This document shows positions 22,499-31,575 of a stretch of DNA of 58,605 nt, piece after piece (within the stretch, counting starts at the first letter, position 1; each line of letters begins with the position of its first letter). The stretch is taken from assembly GCA_019424135.1 (NCBI GenBank), contig JAHYZZ010000002.1, positions 21,626-80,230 on the forward strand, read 5' to 3'. The DNA is from Lachnospiraceae bacterium (GTDB taxonomy: Bacteria; Bacillota; Clostridia; Lachnospirales; Lachnospiraceae). The notes beneath the pieces were generated by a model. That model saw only the letters and a program-made list of their open reading frames with translations. It was not told where the DNA came from and made no database searches. A program made the position numbers and the translations under genes.

Positions 22499-24505
22499 AT
22501 GAGGTATAAAGAGTTACTGAAACTGCAAACAATCGGGCTGACGGACGGAATCCGGGACATGGCCTTTAGGGATCAGGGAAAAGAGAAAAGAGAAAATGCT
22601 TACTGGAGAAGATCACCATATACAGAATATGACATCCGCTACTATCTCCGGGCTGAGGTAGAAGAGGGAATTTTGAAGTTGGAAGTCTACCAAGGAGAAG
22701 ACATCCGAAAGTGCAACGAGGAACCTCTATACAGGATTTATCTGTCGGCCGAGGAGGGAAAATACGCCACCTATCTGCAAAGAGAGTGGAAATGGAGCAA
22801 AGCAAAAATGCGAAACCTCCCGGATACAGAACGAAACTGGGACAATATCTACAAAGAAAGCTACTGGATTGCAAAAGCAGAAAAAGAAACTGTGCAGGGC
22901 TACCTGGGGGAGCTAGATCAGAGCAAGGGCATAAAGAACATCATTGAGGATTGGCAGACAAATGCCATGCATCAAAAAGAGATAAAAGAGATTGATCGGG
23001 TCATGAATCAGATCATAGAATCCCCAGCGGATTTTGGACAGTGGGTTGAAAAGGAGGCGTTCTGGGGGCAGCAGTACCTGTTTTACAACCACAAGAAGCT
23101 GGAGGCTTATTGTTCAGCCTGCAAAGAGAGGAGCAAGACGAATATGAAGTCTGTGCATAACCGGATTGTGACATGTCCGGCATGTGGAAGAAAGATCATG
23201 GCCAAATCCTGGAATAGGCAAAAAAGCCTGGTAGATATAGGGAGGGCAGCCTTGATACAGAAGATTCCAGAGGGAATTATCATCCGAAAATTTCATTGCA
23301 GAAAAGAGCTTATCCTGGAAAAGGATTGGGAGGAAAAATTGATAATCTCCGAAGACTCAAGGAGATTGTACACCAGGGAATTAAACCCAGTGCGAGATTA
23401 CGAATACGAATATTTTAAAACCCATGGACCGCTAAGATGGTGCAAATCACAATATATCAATGTCTCAGAAAGAGCTGTTGTCTATCCGGGGAACCTGTGC
23501 GAGGTGAGGAAAGATACCAAACTTGCAGATATACCGTTAGAGATCATGCTGAATCGGGAGAAAGGAGAACGGGTCAATATCGAAAGCCTCTTGCATCCGG
23601 GAAGAATGGTTGGATATCTCATTCATGCAGGGCTCACTAGACTAGCGATGGATAAGCTGGAGGGTGGACTGAAAAACGTGAATGAAAAGGCCGAGAGTGC
23701 AGGGGAAGCATTGGGAATTGATGGGAACCGGATCCATCGTCTAAAGGAGTGTGATGGTGGGAGAATTGCCCTTGAATGGCTCCAGTGCGAACAGAAGACA
23801 GGAAGAAAAATACCACAGGAGACATTGAACAATTTGCAGGAACGAGGACTGAGAAGAGGAGACCTGGAAGATATCCTATGCTGCGGGATCACTCCACAGA
23901 GGGTTCTAAACTACCTGGACAAACAGGGAAGAGGACAGAGAGAGGTATTGACTGAGTGGAAGGATTACCTAAACATGGCCACGAGGGAAGGGATGGACTT
24001 AAATGATGATATTGTACGTTTTCCAAAAGACTTAAGACGCCGGCACAATGAATTAGTGGAACGGGAAAACGACAGGAAAAACAAGGAGAAGTTGAAGGAA
24101 TACAGAAAGATCAACAAAAAAATCCAAAAACACCTTCCAGAGGCAGCCAGGTACTATTGGGAGGATAAGGACTACATGATCGTACCAGCTGCGAAGTGCG
24201 AAGAATTGGTTCGGGAAGGACAGATGCTCCACCACTGTGTAGGGGCCAGCACAAACTATATGGAAAAGATGGCAAAAGGAATATCCTGGATCCTGTTCTT
24301 GCGTCGAAAAGAAGACCTGGAAGACCCATGGTATACGATTGAGATTGACATGAAGACAGACCAGATATTTCAGTGGTATTCCTCCTATGACCGAAGGCCA
24401 GATAAAGAGAAGGTCAGGAAGATCCTGAATAAATTCCAGCGAAGCGTGAAAAGGAAGCGGGAACAAGAAAGAGTAAGAGTCATGCAGACCATGGCGACCG
24501 CATAA
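22499..24505 (+). CDS. PcfJ-like protein
   Basis: A 668-residue protein. Residues about 200-260 hold a zinc ribbon (CSACKERS... CPACGRKIMAKSW), and the C-terminal 120 residues match the PcfJ domain (EELVREGQMLHHCVGA, WILFLRR, YTIEID, FQWYSSYDRRP). It begins 3 bases after the PcfK-like gene with only a weak ribosome binding site, so it is probably translated by coupling. PcfJ-like proteins occur in plasmids, integrative elements and phages; biochemical function is unknown. Confidence 0.75.
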   Translation: MRYKELLKLQTIGLTDGIRDMAFRDQGKEKRENAYWRRSPYTEYDIRYYLRAEVEEGILKLEVYQGEDIRKCNEEPLYRIYLSAEEGKYATYLQREWKWSKAKMRNLPDTERNWDNIYKESYWIAKAEKETVQGYLGELDQSKGIKNIIEDWQTNAMHQKEIKEIDRVMNQIIESPADFGQWVEKEAFWGQQYLFYNHKKLEAYCSACKERSKTNMKSVHNRIVTCPACGRKIMAKSWNRQKSLVDIGRAALIQKIPEGIIIRKFHCRKELILEKDWEEKLIISEDSRRLYTRELNPVRDYEYEYFKTHGPLRWCKSQYINVSERAVVYPGNLCEVRKDTKLADIPLEIMLNREKGERVNIESLLHPGRMVGYLIHAGLTRLAMDKLEGGLKNVNEKAESAGEALGIDGNRIHRLKECDGGRIALEWLQCEQKTGRKIPQETLNNLQERGLRRGDLEDILCCGITPQRVLNYLDKQGRGQREVLTEWKDYLNMATREGMDLNDDIVRFPKDLRRRHNELVERENDRKNKEKLKEYRKINKKIQKHLPEAARYYWEDKDYMIVPAAKCEELVREGQMLHHCVGASTNYMEKMAKGISWILFLRRKEDLEDPWYTIEIDMKTDQIFQWYSSYDRRPDKEKVRKILNKFQRSVKRKREQERVRVMQTMATA

Positions 24506-24506
24506 A

Positions 24507-24525
24507 CCGGTGACAAAATGTCACC
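24507..24525. repeat. Palindromic element, copy 2
   Basis: GGTGACA-AAA-TGTCACC, preceded by TAAACC, directly after the PcfJ-like stop. It shares the pattern TAAACCGGYGACAA...TGTCACC with 20803-20825. Confidence 0.55.
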
Positions 24526-24543
24526 AACTGAAAGGAGAACCAA

Positions 24544-25752
24544 ATGGAATATACGCAATTAACACTGAATGACTGGATGGATATGAAGAACAAACTCCGT
24601 CAGGAGCTGCAGGGAGTGAAACAGAGCTTTGTCCGGATTGGATATGCATTACGAAAAATTGAAGATGGAAAACTTTACGAGCAGGACGGCTATAAGAGCG
24701 TTACCGAGTTCGCCAAGGCGGAATATGGACTGGAAGCATCTACGGTCAGCAGATTTATGAGCATCAACCGGGAATATTCCATAGATGGTTATTCGGAACG
24801 TCTGCGGGAAGAATATTTGGACCTTTCCAGGAGCCAGCTGGAAGAAATGCTGAAACTTCCGGAACCGGATCGGCAGATGATTACTCCGGAGACGCCAAGG
24901 GAAGACATCCGGAATCTGAAACGATTCAACCGGGAAGAACCGATCCTTGGTGTGGCCGATGATCTGTATAAGCTGATCGAAGAGTTCTTCCGGGAACATC
25001 CAGAGGAATTGAACCAGATCTTTGCAGCAGAACATCCGGAAGGAACAAAATGGCTGACAGAACTAGTAAATCCTAGTGGCAGCAGGTCTTTCCGGAAAGG
25101 AATGTACTTCTTGATGATGAGTGAGGACCATATCGTAGTGAAGAAGTTCGGATCTGAACCGAAGAATATGTCCTGGACAGAGTTTCTCGAGATTACTAGG
25201 GAGATATTCGGAACGGCTGCTGGACCGGACATCTGGAAAAATTACTTTGGAGGTACAGATGAAGAAACAGAAGAGAATCGCGCTGCTGATCAGTCTATCA
25301 ATGATAATAGCACTGTTGAATCAGAGCCCGGAGCCATGGATTCAGCCACAGAGGCAGCAGATAAGGAAAGTACAGACAGTACAGTGGATTCGGATTCCGG
25401 AAATCTGGACGAAAGAAAAGACGTTCCGGATACAGAAAAGGAAATTGCGCCGGCGCAAAAATCCCCAGAAACACAAGAACTTGCAATGAATCCGCCAGAA
25501 GAAAATGCTGCGGAAAAGGCAGAGGAGGAAGAGCCGAAGGAAGAGGTTTCAGGGGGGCAGCAGGAAATCATGGACAAACCGTTCGGGACACGGAAAATGT
25601 ACATGGACAGCTTGACTGAATATGGGGTAGCAGAATATTTGACAAGGAGCTGGCGGACAGATACGGAATTTGTAGAAGCGATGCAGAGCGCTGAAGCCAT
25701 GTATGCGTGGATGAAAGAAGAGGTTGACGATCGGGGAAGGAAGATATGGTAA
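24544..25752 (+). CDS. ParB/DUF3102-like DNA-binding phage protein
   Basis: A 402-residue protein. Residues 15-85 (SFVRIGYALRKIEDGKLYEQ, then YKSVTEFAKAEYGLEASTVS) match the helix-turn-helix block found in phage and plasmid ParB-like or DUF3102-like proteins. The middle (about 150-235) is a folded unit of unknown type, and residues about 235-345 are a long acidic, Ser/Glu-rich linker. The C-terminus (LTEYGVAEYLTRSW) returns to ordered sequence. AAAGGAG precedes the ATG. Likely binds phage DNA; role not established. Confidence 0.55.
   Translation: MEYTQLTLNDWMDMKNKLRQELQGVKQSFVRIGYALRKIEDGKLYEQDGYKSVTEFAKAEYGLEASTVSRFMSINREYSIDGYSERLREEYLDLSRSQLEEMLKLPEPDRQMITPETPREDIRNLKRFNREEPILGVADDLYKLIEEFFREHPEELNQIFAAEHPEGTKWLTELVNPSGSRSFRKGMYFLMMSEDHIVVKKFGSEPKNMSWTEFLEITREIFGTAAGPDIWKNYFGGTDEETEENRAADQSINDNSTVESEPGAMDSATEAADKESTDSTVDSDSGNLDERKDVPDTEKEIAPAQKSPETQELAMNPPEENAAEKAEEEEPKEEVSGGQQEIMDKPFGTRKMYMDSLTEYGVAEYLTRSWRTDTEFVEAMQSAEAMYAWMKEEVDDRGRKIW
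25445..25458. repeat. Palindrome TTGCGCCGGCGCAA, within a gene
   Basis: A perfect 14-bp GC-rich palindrome inside the acidic-linker coding region; the same 14-mer occurs at 44833-44846 and 13 of the 14 bases at 14324-14336. Confidence 0.5.
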
Positions 25753-25889
25753 AGAAAGAGGGGAAGAGAGACTAAAAAAAGTAAATCCGATTAATCGATT
25801 TGCTGATAATAAAAACTTCTCCTCTGTAATATAAACACATGAGACGAAAAAAACTGACGAAGTAAATTTTACATTTAGGGGAGGAAAAC

Positions 25890-26189
25890 ATGGTATTTAT
25901 CATAGACGGTAAAAAATACGATACAGACAAAATGGAGAAAGTGGCAGATGTAAAGAAGTGGTATAAGGTAGACAACATTTTTTTTCGCGCTCTATACGAA
26001 GGGGAAGAAGTTGGAAGGAATTATCTTTGTGAATTGTGGGTGTCAGAGAAAGGAAATTGGCTTTTGACCCATGAGGCAGATAGTACAAGATATGGAGAAG
26101 CAATCTCTGAATCCGAAGCGCGGAGATTGCTAATGAAACATGCAACGGAAATCTATGAAGAAATGTACGGAGAATTGCCAGAAGCGTAG
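25890..26189 (+). CDS. Hypothetical phage protein (99 aa)
   Basis: Starts after GGGGAGGAAAAC. Sequence MVFIIDGKKYDTDKMEKVAD, then FRALYEGEEVGRNYLCELWV and a C-terminal helix. Unrecognised. The 137 bases in front hold no ORF; an AT-rich leader is the only visible content. Confidence 0.55.
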   Translation: MVFIIDGKKYDTDKMEKVADVKKWYKVDNIFFRALYEGEEVGRNYLCELWVSEKGNWLLTHEADSTRYGEAISESEARRLLMKHATEIYEEMYGELPEA

Positions 26190-26201
26190 AGGAGAATGCG
26201 A

Positions 26202-26696
26202 ATGAAAATTAGAGACAATGAAACCGGAGAAGTTTTTGAATATGGGACAAACATGCACCATGCATTAAGAATAAGCGAAAATGGTGGATGCCTGACGTTT
26301 GAGAACCTGCAAAATGGAGACGGAAGTTTGAAAAGTGGAGACGGAGGCTATTCATTTGTGCTGGATGACGGTAAAACACCGATAGAATCAAATTCACCGG
26401 ATGCAGTAAACGGTGCGACTTATGCTAATATAGGAGGATTTTACAGAAGCAGTACGAAGAGTGACGGCTGGATCCCGGTGGAGGAGCAACTGCCGGAAGC
26501 AGGCGAGAAAGTTCTTGTCTGGTACGAATATTTTCGGTATGGAGAATACAACAGGATGTATGAAACATATGGTATAGGTTGGCAATACTTCGGGCACTGG
26601 TCAGGAGATGTAAGTGGTACGAAAGCAAAATGCATTGCTTGGAGTCCTCTTCCAGAGCTATACCGGACGGAAAGGAGTATAAATGAAAAAGAATAA
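26202..26696 (+). CDS. Phage protein with C-terminal DUF551-like domain
   Basis: A 164-residue protein. The last 75 residues (DGWIPVEEQLPEAGEKVLVW, GHWSG, CIAWSPLPE) match the DUF551 pattern, often found in phage early proteins of unknown role. The N-terminal half (RDNETGEVFEYGTNMHHALR) is a small separate unit. The ATG at 26202 has GGAG 7 bases upstream; the ATG at 26196 is too close. Confidence 0.65.
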   Translation: MKIRDNETGEVFEYGTNMHHALRISENGGCLTFENLQNGDGSLKSGDGGYSFVLDDGKTPIESNSPDAVNGATYANIGGFYRSSTKSDGWIPVEEQLPEAGEKVLVWYEYFRYGEYNRMYETYGIGWQYFGHWSGDVSGTKAKCIAWSPLPELYRTERSINEKE

Positions 26697-26979
26697 CATG
26701 CACAAGATCTTTGGTGGCCTTCTGGCAGCAGTGACAGTTATGTGTGCTGCTGTATTTGGAAAGGTAGCCATGGAGCAAGAACAGACAGAGACAGAGTCTG
26801 AAACCGAAGCGGAACCACTGGTGATCAACACGATTGAGAAAAGAAATGAAGGGCTACTGACCGTGATTCGTGATAATGGAGAAACAGCCTTCCAGTATGA
26901 GGGAGATTTTGATATCTGGATCGGAGCAGACGGGAAGACTTATGCGATGCTCTACATGGAAGAGGAGGTGCTGCAATGA
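26683..26979 (+). CDS. Small exported or membrane-anchored protein (98 aa)
   Basis: N-terminal hydrophobic segment (IFGGLLAAVTVMCAAVFG) with basic residues before it, then an acidic Glu/Thr-rich linker and a compact beta-rich C-terminus (TVIRDNGETAFQYEGDFD). Probably anchored by its N-terminus. AAAGGAG lies before the ATG, which overlaps the preceding gene by 14 bases. Function unknown. Confidence 0.55.
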   Translation: MKKNNMHKIFGGLLAAVTVMCAAVFGKVAMEQEQTETESETEAEPLVINTIEKRNEGLLTVIRDNGETAFQYEGDFDIWIGADGKTYAMLYMEEEVLQ

Positions 26980-27170
26980 GAAAAGAACGAAGATCCAGAC
27001 ATATTCAGAAACTGGATCAGAAGGCAAGGTTAGGAAGCATGGTGGATAAAGGACCAAGGGAGAGAGCCAAAGCACAGATGCAACATAAGCCTTACGCGGC
27101 CATGCTGATACGAGAGCAGGGGCAGCAAATCGAAGGGAGAGACAATGGGGAAAGTAAGACCGATAAATGA
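26976..27170 (+). CDS. Small basic hypothetical protein (64 aa)
   Basis: Starts at ATGA overlapping the preceding stop. Strongly basic (RKERRSRHIQKLDQKAR), with no recognisable domain. Overlaps the next gene by 26 bases. Confidence 0.45.
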   Translation: MRKERRSRHIQKLDQKARLGSMVDKGPRERAKAQMQHKPYAAMLIREQGQQIEGRDNGESKTDK

Positions 27171-27549
27171 GAAGAAGTATAACATCGACAAGCATAGGTT
27201 TATGGAGCTATACTACCACTGTCTTCAATATCCAAAATGGAAAGAGGAGCTAAAATACATAGATGATACTGTAAGGAGCGTACAATATGGAACGATGCGA
27301 GGTGGTGGAAGCAATGGATCGGCACTGGAAAGAGCCGCGATAAAAAGAAGAGAGCTGGAAGAAAAGTGCGAGCTGATAGAGCAGACAGCCATGGAAGCAG
27401 ATCCGGATATCTGCAGATACCTATTAACTGGAGTTACTCAGGAATATGCCACGTTTAAATATCTTAAGCATATCGGAATGCCATGTGAAAGGGATATGTA
27501 TTACGACAGGAGAAGGAAGTTCTACTATTTGCTATCGAAAAAAATATAA
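27145..27549 (+). CDS. Putative late-gene regulator (RinA/ArpU-like)
   Basis: A 134-residue protein. The helical core with IDDTVRSVQYGTM and the C-terminal MYYDRRRKFYYLLSKKI match the sigma-like helix-turn-helix region of phage late regulators such as RinA and ArpU: a Y/F-rich recognition helix just before the stop. Its position, last before the terminase block, fits this role. Confidence is limited because the first half has no clear match. Confidence 0.5.
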   Translation: MGKVRPINEKKYNIDKHRFMELYYHCLQYPKWKEELKYIDDTVRSVQYGTMRGGGSNGSALERAAIKRRELEEKCELIEQTAMEADPDICRYLLTGVTQEYATFKYLKHIGMPCERDMYYDRRRKFYYLLSKKI

Positions 27550-27604
27550 AATGACCGGACTCATGGGACAAAAAAGTGTGATAATATGATACCATCAAAG
27601 AAAA

Positions 27605-27645
27605 ACAGAAAGGCAGCAGCCACAGATGGCGAGCTGCCTTTCTGT
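27605..27645. promoter_or_regulatory. Long structured hairpin at the early/late junction
   Basis: A perfect 13-bp stem (ACAGAAAGGCAGC at 27605-27617 with its complement at 27633-27645) enclosing a smaller GCCA/TGGC stem. It lies just upstream of the HNH and terminase genes and downstream of the regulator gene. TGTGATAAT about 30 bases earlier is a possible extended -10. No T run follows, so it is not a simple terminator. Confidence 0.55.
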
Positions 27646-27661
27646 GATATAGGGAGGATGT

Positions 27662-27961
27662 ATGGATTACTATGGAGGCAGATGGAAGAAGAAGCGCAAA
27701 AAGATATTGAGAATGGACGGGTATATCTGCCAGGTGGCGAAGAGATACGGAAGAACAGAAGAGGCAACAGTAGTACACCATATTTACCCGGCAGATAAGT
27801 ATCCAGAGTATGCCTGGTGTGACTGGAACCTAATAAGCGTTAGCCTCGCTACTCATAACAAGTTAGAGAACAGAGAGACGGGAGAACTCACCAAAATGGG
27901 GATAGAACTGCAACGCAGGACAAAACCTGGAATAGATTGGAGGAAGAGAAAATGGAAGTAA
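27662..27961 (+). CDS. HNH endonuclease
   Basis: A 99-residue phage HNH nuclease. The conserved block is CQVAKRYG, then VVHHIYPADKYPEYAW and NLISVSLATHNKLENR, giving the His-Asn-His residues; only one clear Cys (CQ) remains of the usual zinc-binding pairs. HNH proteins next to terminases in HK97-type phages help terminase cut cos DNA, suggesting a cos packaging strategy. GGGAGG precedes the ATG. Confidence 0.85.
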   Translation: MDYYGGRWKKKRKKILRMDGYICQVAKRYGRTEEATVVHHIYPADKYPEYAWCDWNLISVSLATHNKLENRETGELTKMGIELQRRTKPGIDWRKRKWK

Positions 27962-28197
27962 CAAACATACATAAAGAGATAGAGAAACTGAAACATAAGA
28001 TTGTAATGTCGGAAACAACTACGAAAGATATCGATGTGATGAATATGATAGAGGCATACATCAAAGAGCTTGAAGAGAAGCGAATCGTAACAGAGGCCGA
28101 ACTGAATGAATCGTACGAAGAAATGATACCAGGAAATGTAGTGATTCATGAAGCGACTATATTTATAGGAGGATCCCCCCAGGGGTTATCAGAATAA
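27952..28197 (+). CDS. Hypothetical coiled-coil protein (81 aa)
   Basis: ATG at 27952 with GGAGG 8 bases upstream, overlapping the HNH stop. Mostly helical (NIHKEIEKLKHKIVMSE, YIKELEEKRIVTEAEL). Unrecognised; sits between the HNH and terminase genes. Confidence 0.5.
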   Translation: MEVTNIHKEIEKLKHKIVMSETTTKDIDVMNMIEAYIKELEEKRIVTEAELNESYEEMIPGNVVIHEATIFIGGSPQGLSE

Positions 28198-28270
28198 ATT
28201 TCTAAATCGTCTACTGGCGTGGGTAATCATTTCCAACTCTGAAGGAAAAATTGAGAAAAGGGGTGAGACG

Positions 28271-28645
28271 GTGGCTGGAAAAACAAAAAAACAGTGGGAA
28301 AATCTGATAAATAAACAGTTATCGGGGCTCGGGCTTAAAAATGAAGCTTATTCAAGCGCCGTAAAATCCTTGGCAGAAATCCTTGAACAGAGAGATAAAA
28401 CCTATGCTGAGTTCCATGAAAGCGGAGGTAAATCCGTAGTTGAGTATACCAACAAGAACGGGTCGACAAATATGACGAAGAACCCTCTTCTTGTGATGTG
28501 GGATGAGCTAAACAAAACGGCGCTTGCGTACTGGCGCGAACTTGGAATGACTCCCAGCTCTTATAAAAAGCTGACTGGAGAAGGACCGAAGAGGGAAGAG
28601 AAAAAGAAAGGACTGGCGGCAGCGCTTGCATCCATCGAAGGCTAA
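28271..28645 (+). CDS. Terminase small subunit (P27 family)
   Basis: A 124-residue P27-type small terminase: helical, with YSSAVKSLAEILEQRDKTYA, then PLLVMWDELNKTALAYWREL and the C-terminal GMTPSSYKKLTGE typical of the family. It recognises viral DNA for packaging. Start is GTG at 28271 after AGGGGTGA. It overlaps the large-subunit gene. Confidence 0.85.
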   Translation: MAGKTKKQWENLINKQLSGLGLKNEAYSSAVKSLAEILEQRDKTYAEFHESGGKSVVEYTNKNGSTNMTKNPLLVMWDELNKTALAYWRELGMTPSSYKKLTGEGPKREEKKKGLAAALASIEG

Positions 28646-30380
28646 AAACTGGGGGGCCGTTATTAAGTACGCCGAAAGTATAAGAGACGGAACGAAGATT
28701 GCCTGCGAAGAATTAAAACAGGCTGTTGATAGATTTTTCAGAGATTTGGAAAACCTGGATTACTGGATGGATTACAAGGATCCGGAATTTTGCATACAGA
28801 TTGTTGAAAAAACACTATGCAATATGCAGGGCGAGAAAATAGACGGAACTCCTCTAAGGGGAAGGCCGTTTGAGCTGCAAGATTATCACAAATTCTGTAT
28901 CTATAATCTTGTAGGGTTTAAAATAAAAGGGACCCACAACATCCGGTTCCACGAAGCATTAATCTACATCCCACGAAAAAATGTAAAGACTACTTTTGCG
29001 GCTGCGCTTGCGTGGTCATTATCATTGCTATACCGAAAGAGCGGAGCGAAAACCTATATCGCATCTGCGGCTCTCATGCAATCCCTGGAGAGCTTTAATT
29101 TTTTAAAATATAATGTCCGACTGATGGGAGAAGATCAGAAGGATGGCGGATCTGTGAAAATTATTGATAATAACAACGAACATAGCATGGAATCATCTTT
29201 GCCGGATGGTTCTTTTTTTATTCGTGCTTTAGCGGCGAATCCGGATGCACAGGATTCTCTTAACTGTAACATTGCAATCGTGGATGAACTGCATGCCTTG
29301 AAAAAACCGAAACAGTATAACTTGTTCAAGGAGGCGCAGAAAGCTTACACAAATAAGATGATTATTGGGATATCAACGGCAGGAGACAACGAGCAACTAT
29401 TTCTTGGCCAAAGACTGAAATACTGCCGGAAGGTTCTTGATGGGGCAGTGAAGGATGAGCAGTATTTTATATTTATGTGCTGCGCACCGGAAGGAATCAA
29501 GGATGGTTCCGTAGACTTTACAGATCCGAAAATACATGAAATGGCAAATCCCGGGTATGGGGTTACGATCCGGCCGGAAGAAATCATGAATGACGCCCTG
29601 CAGGCGCAGAATGATCCGCAGCAGAGAAAAGATTTTTTTGCAAAGTCTTTGAATGTCTATACAAATGCAATGAAGGCGTATTTTGATATAGATGAATTCC
29701 GGAAAAGCGATCAGAAGTATAGCTGGACGCTGGATCAATTAGCAAAACTTCCGATTCAGTGGTATGGAGGTGCCGACCTGTCTAAACTTCACGATTTGAC
29801 GGCGGCCGCGTTGTACGGAAATTACCAGGGAGTAGACATCATAATAACACATGCATTCTTCCCGGTAGTGGCCGCACATCTAAAGGCGGACCAAGACAAT
29901 ATACCGCTGTTCGGATGGGCGGAGGATGGATGGCTGACGCTGTGCAACAGCCCGACAGTCAACCAGGCGGACGTGATTCGATGGTTTTGCGACATGCGAG
30001 ATAAGGGATTTAAGATCAAGCAAATTGGACATGACCGTAAGTTCTGCCGGGAATATTTTATCGGCATGAAAAAGGCTCATTTCAATATCATTGACCAACC
30101 ACAGTATTATTATAAAAAATCCGAAGGATTTCGTCATATCGAAAAGAGCGCGAAAGACGGGGACCTGTACTATCTACATTCGGAAGCATATGAATACTGT
30201 GTGGAGAATGTGGCTGCAGTCGAGAAGACAGACGACATGATTCAATATGAAAAAGTTCAACCGGAGCATCGAATAGATTTATTTGACGCTTCGGTTTTTG
30301 CATGTGTGAGATATCTGGAAAATATGGAAAGAAGCAGGAAGGCAAACGCATGGTTTGGAAAGGAGAAGAAGGATGAATAA
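28626..30380 (+). CDS. Terminase large subunit
   Basis: A 584-residue packaging ATPase/nuclease of the HK97/P27-associated family. The Walker A-like segment is YIPRKNVKTTFA (about 115; the usual Gly before KT is Val here), Walker B is CNIAIVDELHAL (about 222), and the nuclease domain begins YGGADLSKLHDLTAAALY (about 380). The TTG at 28626 overlaps the small subunit gene and has only a distant AAAGGA, so the start is uncertain; translational coupling is likely. Confidence 0.9.
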   Translation: MHPSKAKNWGAVIKYAESIRDGTKIACEELKQAVDRFFRDLENLDYWMDYKDPEFCIQIVEKTLCNMQGEKIDGTPLRGRPFELQDYHKFCIYNLVGFKIKGTHNIRFHEALIYIPRKNVKTTFAAALAWSLSLLYRKSGAKTYIASAALMQSLESFNFLKYNVRLMGEDQKDGGSVKIIDNNNEHSMESSLPDGSFFIRALAANPDAQDSLNCNIAIVDELHALKKPKQYNLFKEAQKAYTNKMIIGISTAGDNEQLFLGQRLKYCRKVLDGAVKDEQYFIFMCCAPEGIKDGSVDFTDPKIHEMANPGYGVTIRPEEIMNDALQAQNDPQQRKDFFAKSLNVYTNAMKAYFDIDEFRKSDQKYSWTLDQLAKLPIQWYGGADLSKLHDLTAAALYGNYQGVDIIITHAFFPVVAAHLKADQDNIPLFGWAEDGWLTLCNSPTVNQADVIRWFCDMRDKGFKIKQIGHDRKFCREYFIGMKKAHFNIIDQPQYYYKKSEGFRHIEKSAKDGDLYYLHSEAYEYCVENVAAVEKTDDMIQYEKVQPEHRIDLFDASVFACVRYLENMERSRKANAWFGKEKKDE

Positions 30381-31575
30381 GAGACAGCGGCAAAAAGTGA
30401 AAGCAAGGGCAGAGCCAAGTAAAAAGAGATCAATCGCATGGCTGTGTAGTGATGATGCCTTTAGCGCGCTGACATGCCAGGGATATACCAGTCTGGCGCA
30501 TAATCCGGAAATCATTACTGGAGTAGGCAAGATAGCTAAGCTGATCGGGAGCATGACAATATATTTGATGCAAAACACGGAAGATGGGGACGTAAGAATT
30601 CGAAACGAGCTCAGCCGGAAGATAGACATCAATCCGAACGAAAATATGACACGCTCCACGTTTGTACAGTGGATCATCATGACGTTGTATTTATACGGAG
30701 ATGGGAACGCCGTGGTCTACCCGCAGTTCCGGGAGGGGTACTTGAGGGATTTGAAACCGATACCGGCATCGATGGTTAGTTTTATACCTGAAGGGATGTG
30801 GGACTACATGGTGGCAATTAACGGAAGAGAATATTCGCCGGACGAAGTACTTCATTTTGTTCTGAACCCAGGAAATTACTATCCCTGGAAGGGAGAAGGG
30901 CTTCAAGTGGCACTAAAAGATGTTGCGAACAACTTGAAGCAGGCATCAACAACAGAAAAGGGGTTCATGCAAAGCAAGTGGAAGCCGAGCATCATCGTGA
31001 AAGTAGATGCACTGACAGAAGAATTTTCCAGCCCGGAAGGGCGGCGGCAACTGCTATCTGACTATATTGATACGGCAGAAGCCGGCGAACCGTGGATGAT
31101 CCCGGCAGAACAATTTGAGATTGAACAAATAAAACCACTGTCGCTGTCAGATTTAGCTCTGGCCGACATGGTGCAACTGGACAAAAAGACGGTGGCATCC
31201 ATCTTGGGAGTACCGTCTTTTGTTTTGGGCGTCGGAGAGTTCAAAAGGGATGAATGGAATAACTTCATTTCTTCGACTGTGATGCCGATTGCACAGGCGA
31301 TTGAACAGGAACTGACGAAAAAGCTTCTGTACAGCCCGGATTTATATTTCCATTTCAATCAGAGAAGCTTGTACAACTACGAATTGAGGGATCTGGCAGC
31401 AATCGCGGATGACCAGTACATCCGAGGGATTATGACGGGTAATGAGGTTAGAAACTGGATCGGATTGTCTCCGACGGAAGGACTTAACGATTTGGTGATC
31501 CTGGAAAACTATATTCCGCGTGGAATGATCGGAGACCAGAGCAAACTTATTCAGAACGGAGAAGGGGGTGAGTAA
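30373..31575 (+). CDS. Portal protein (HK97 family)
   Basis: A 400-residue portal subunit forming the ring through which DNA enters the head. Typical features: SLAHNPEIITGVGKIAKLIG at the N-terminus, IIMTLYLYGDGNAVVYP, EVLHFVLNPGN and, near the C-terminus, FNQRSLYNYELRDLA with GNEVRNWIGLSP. ATG at 30373 has AAGGAG 7 bases upstream and overlaps the terminase gene by 8 bases. Confidence 0.92.
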   Translation: MNKRQRQKVKARAEPSKKRSIAWLCSDDAFSALTCQGYTSLAHNPEIITGVGKIAKLIGSMTIYLMQNTEDGDVRIRNELSRKIDINPNENMTRSTFVQWIIMTLYLYGDGNAVVYPQFREGYLRDLKPIPASMVSFIPEGMWDYMVAINGREYSPDEVLHFVLNPGNYYPWKGEGLQVALKDVANNLKQASTTEKGFMQSKWKPSIIVKVDALTEEFSSPEGRRQLLSDYIDTAEAGEPWMIPAEQFEIEQIKPLSLSDLALADMVQLDKKTVASILGVPSFVLGVGEFKRDEWNNFISSTVMPIAQAIEQELTKKLLYSPDLYFHFNQRSLYNYELRDLAAIADDQYIRGIMTGNEVRNWIGLSPTEGLNDLVILENYIPRGMIGDQSKLIQNGEGGE

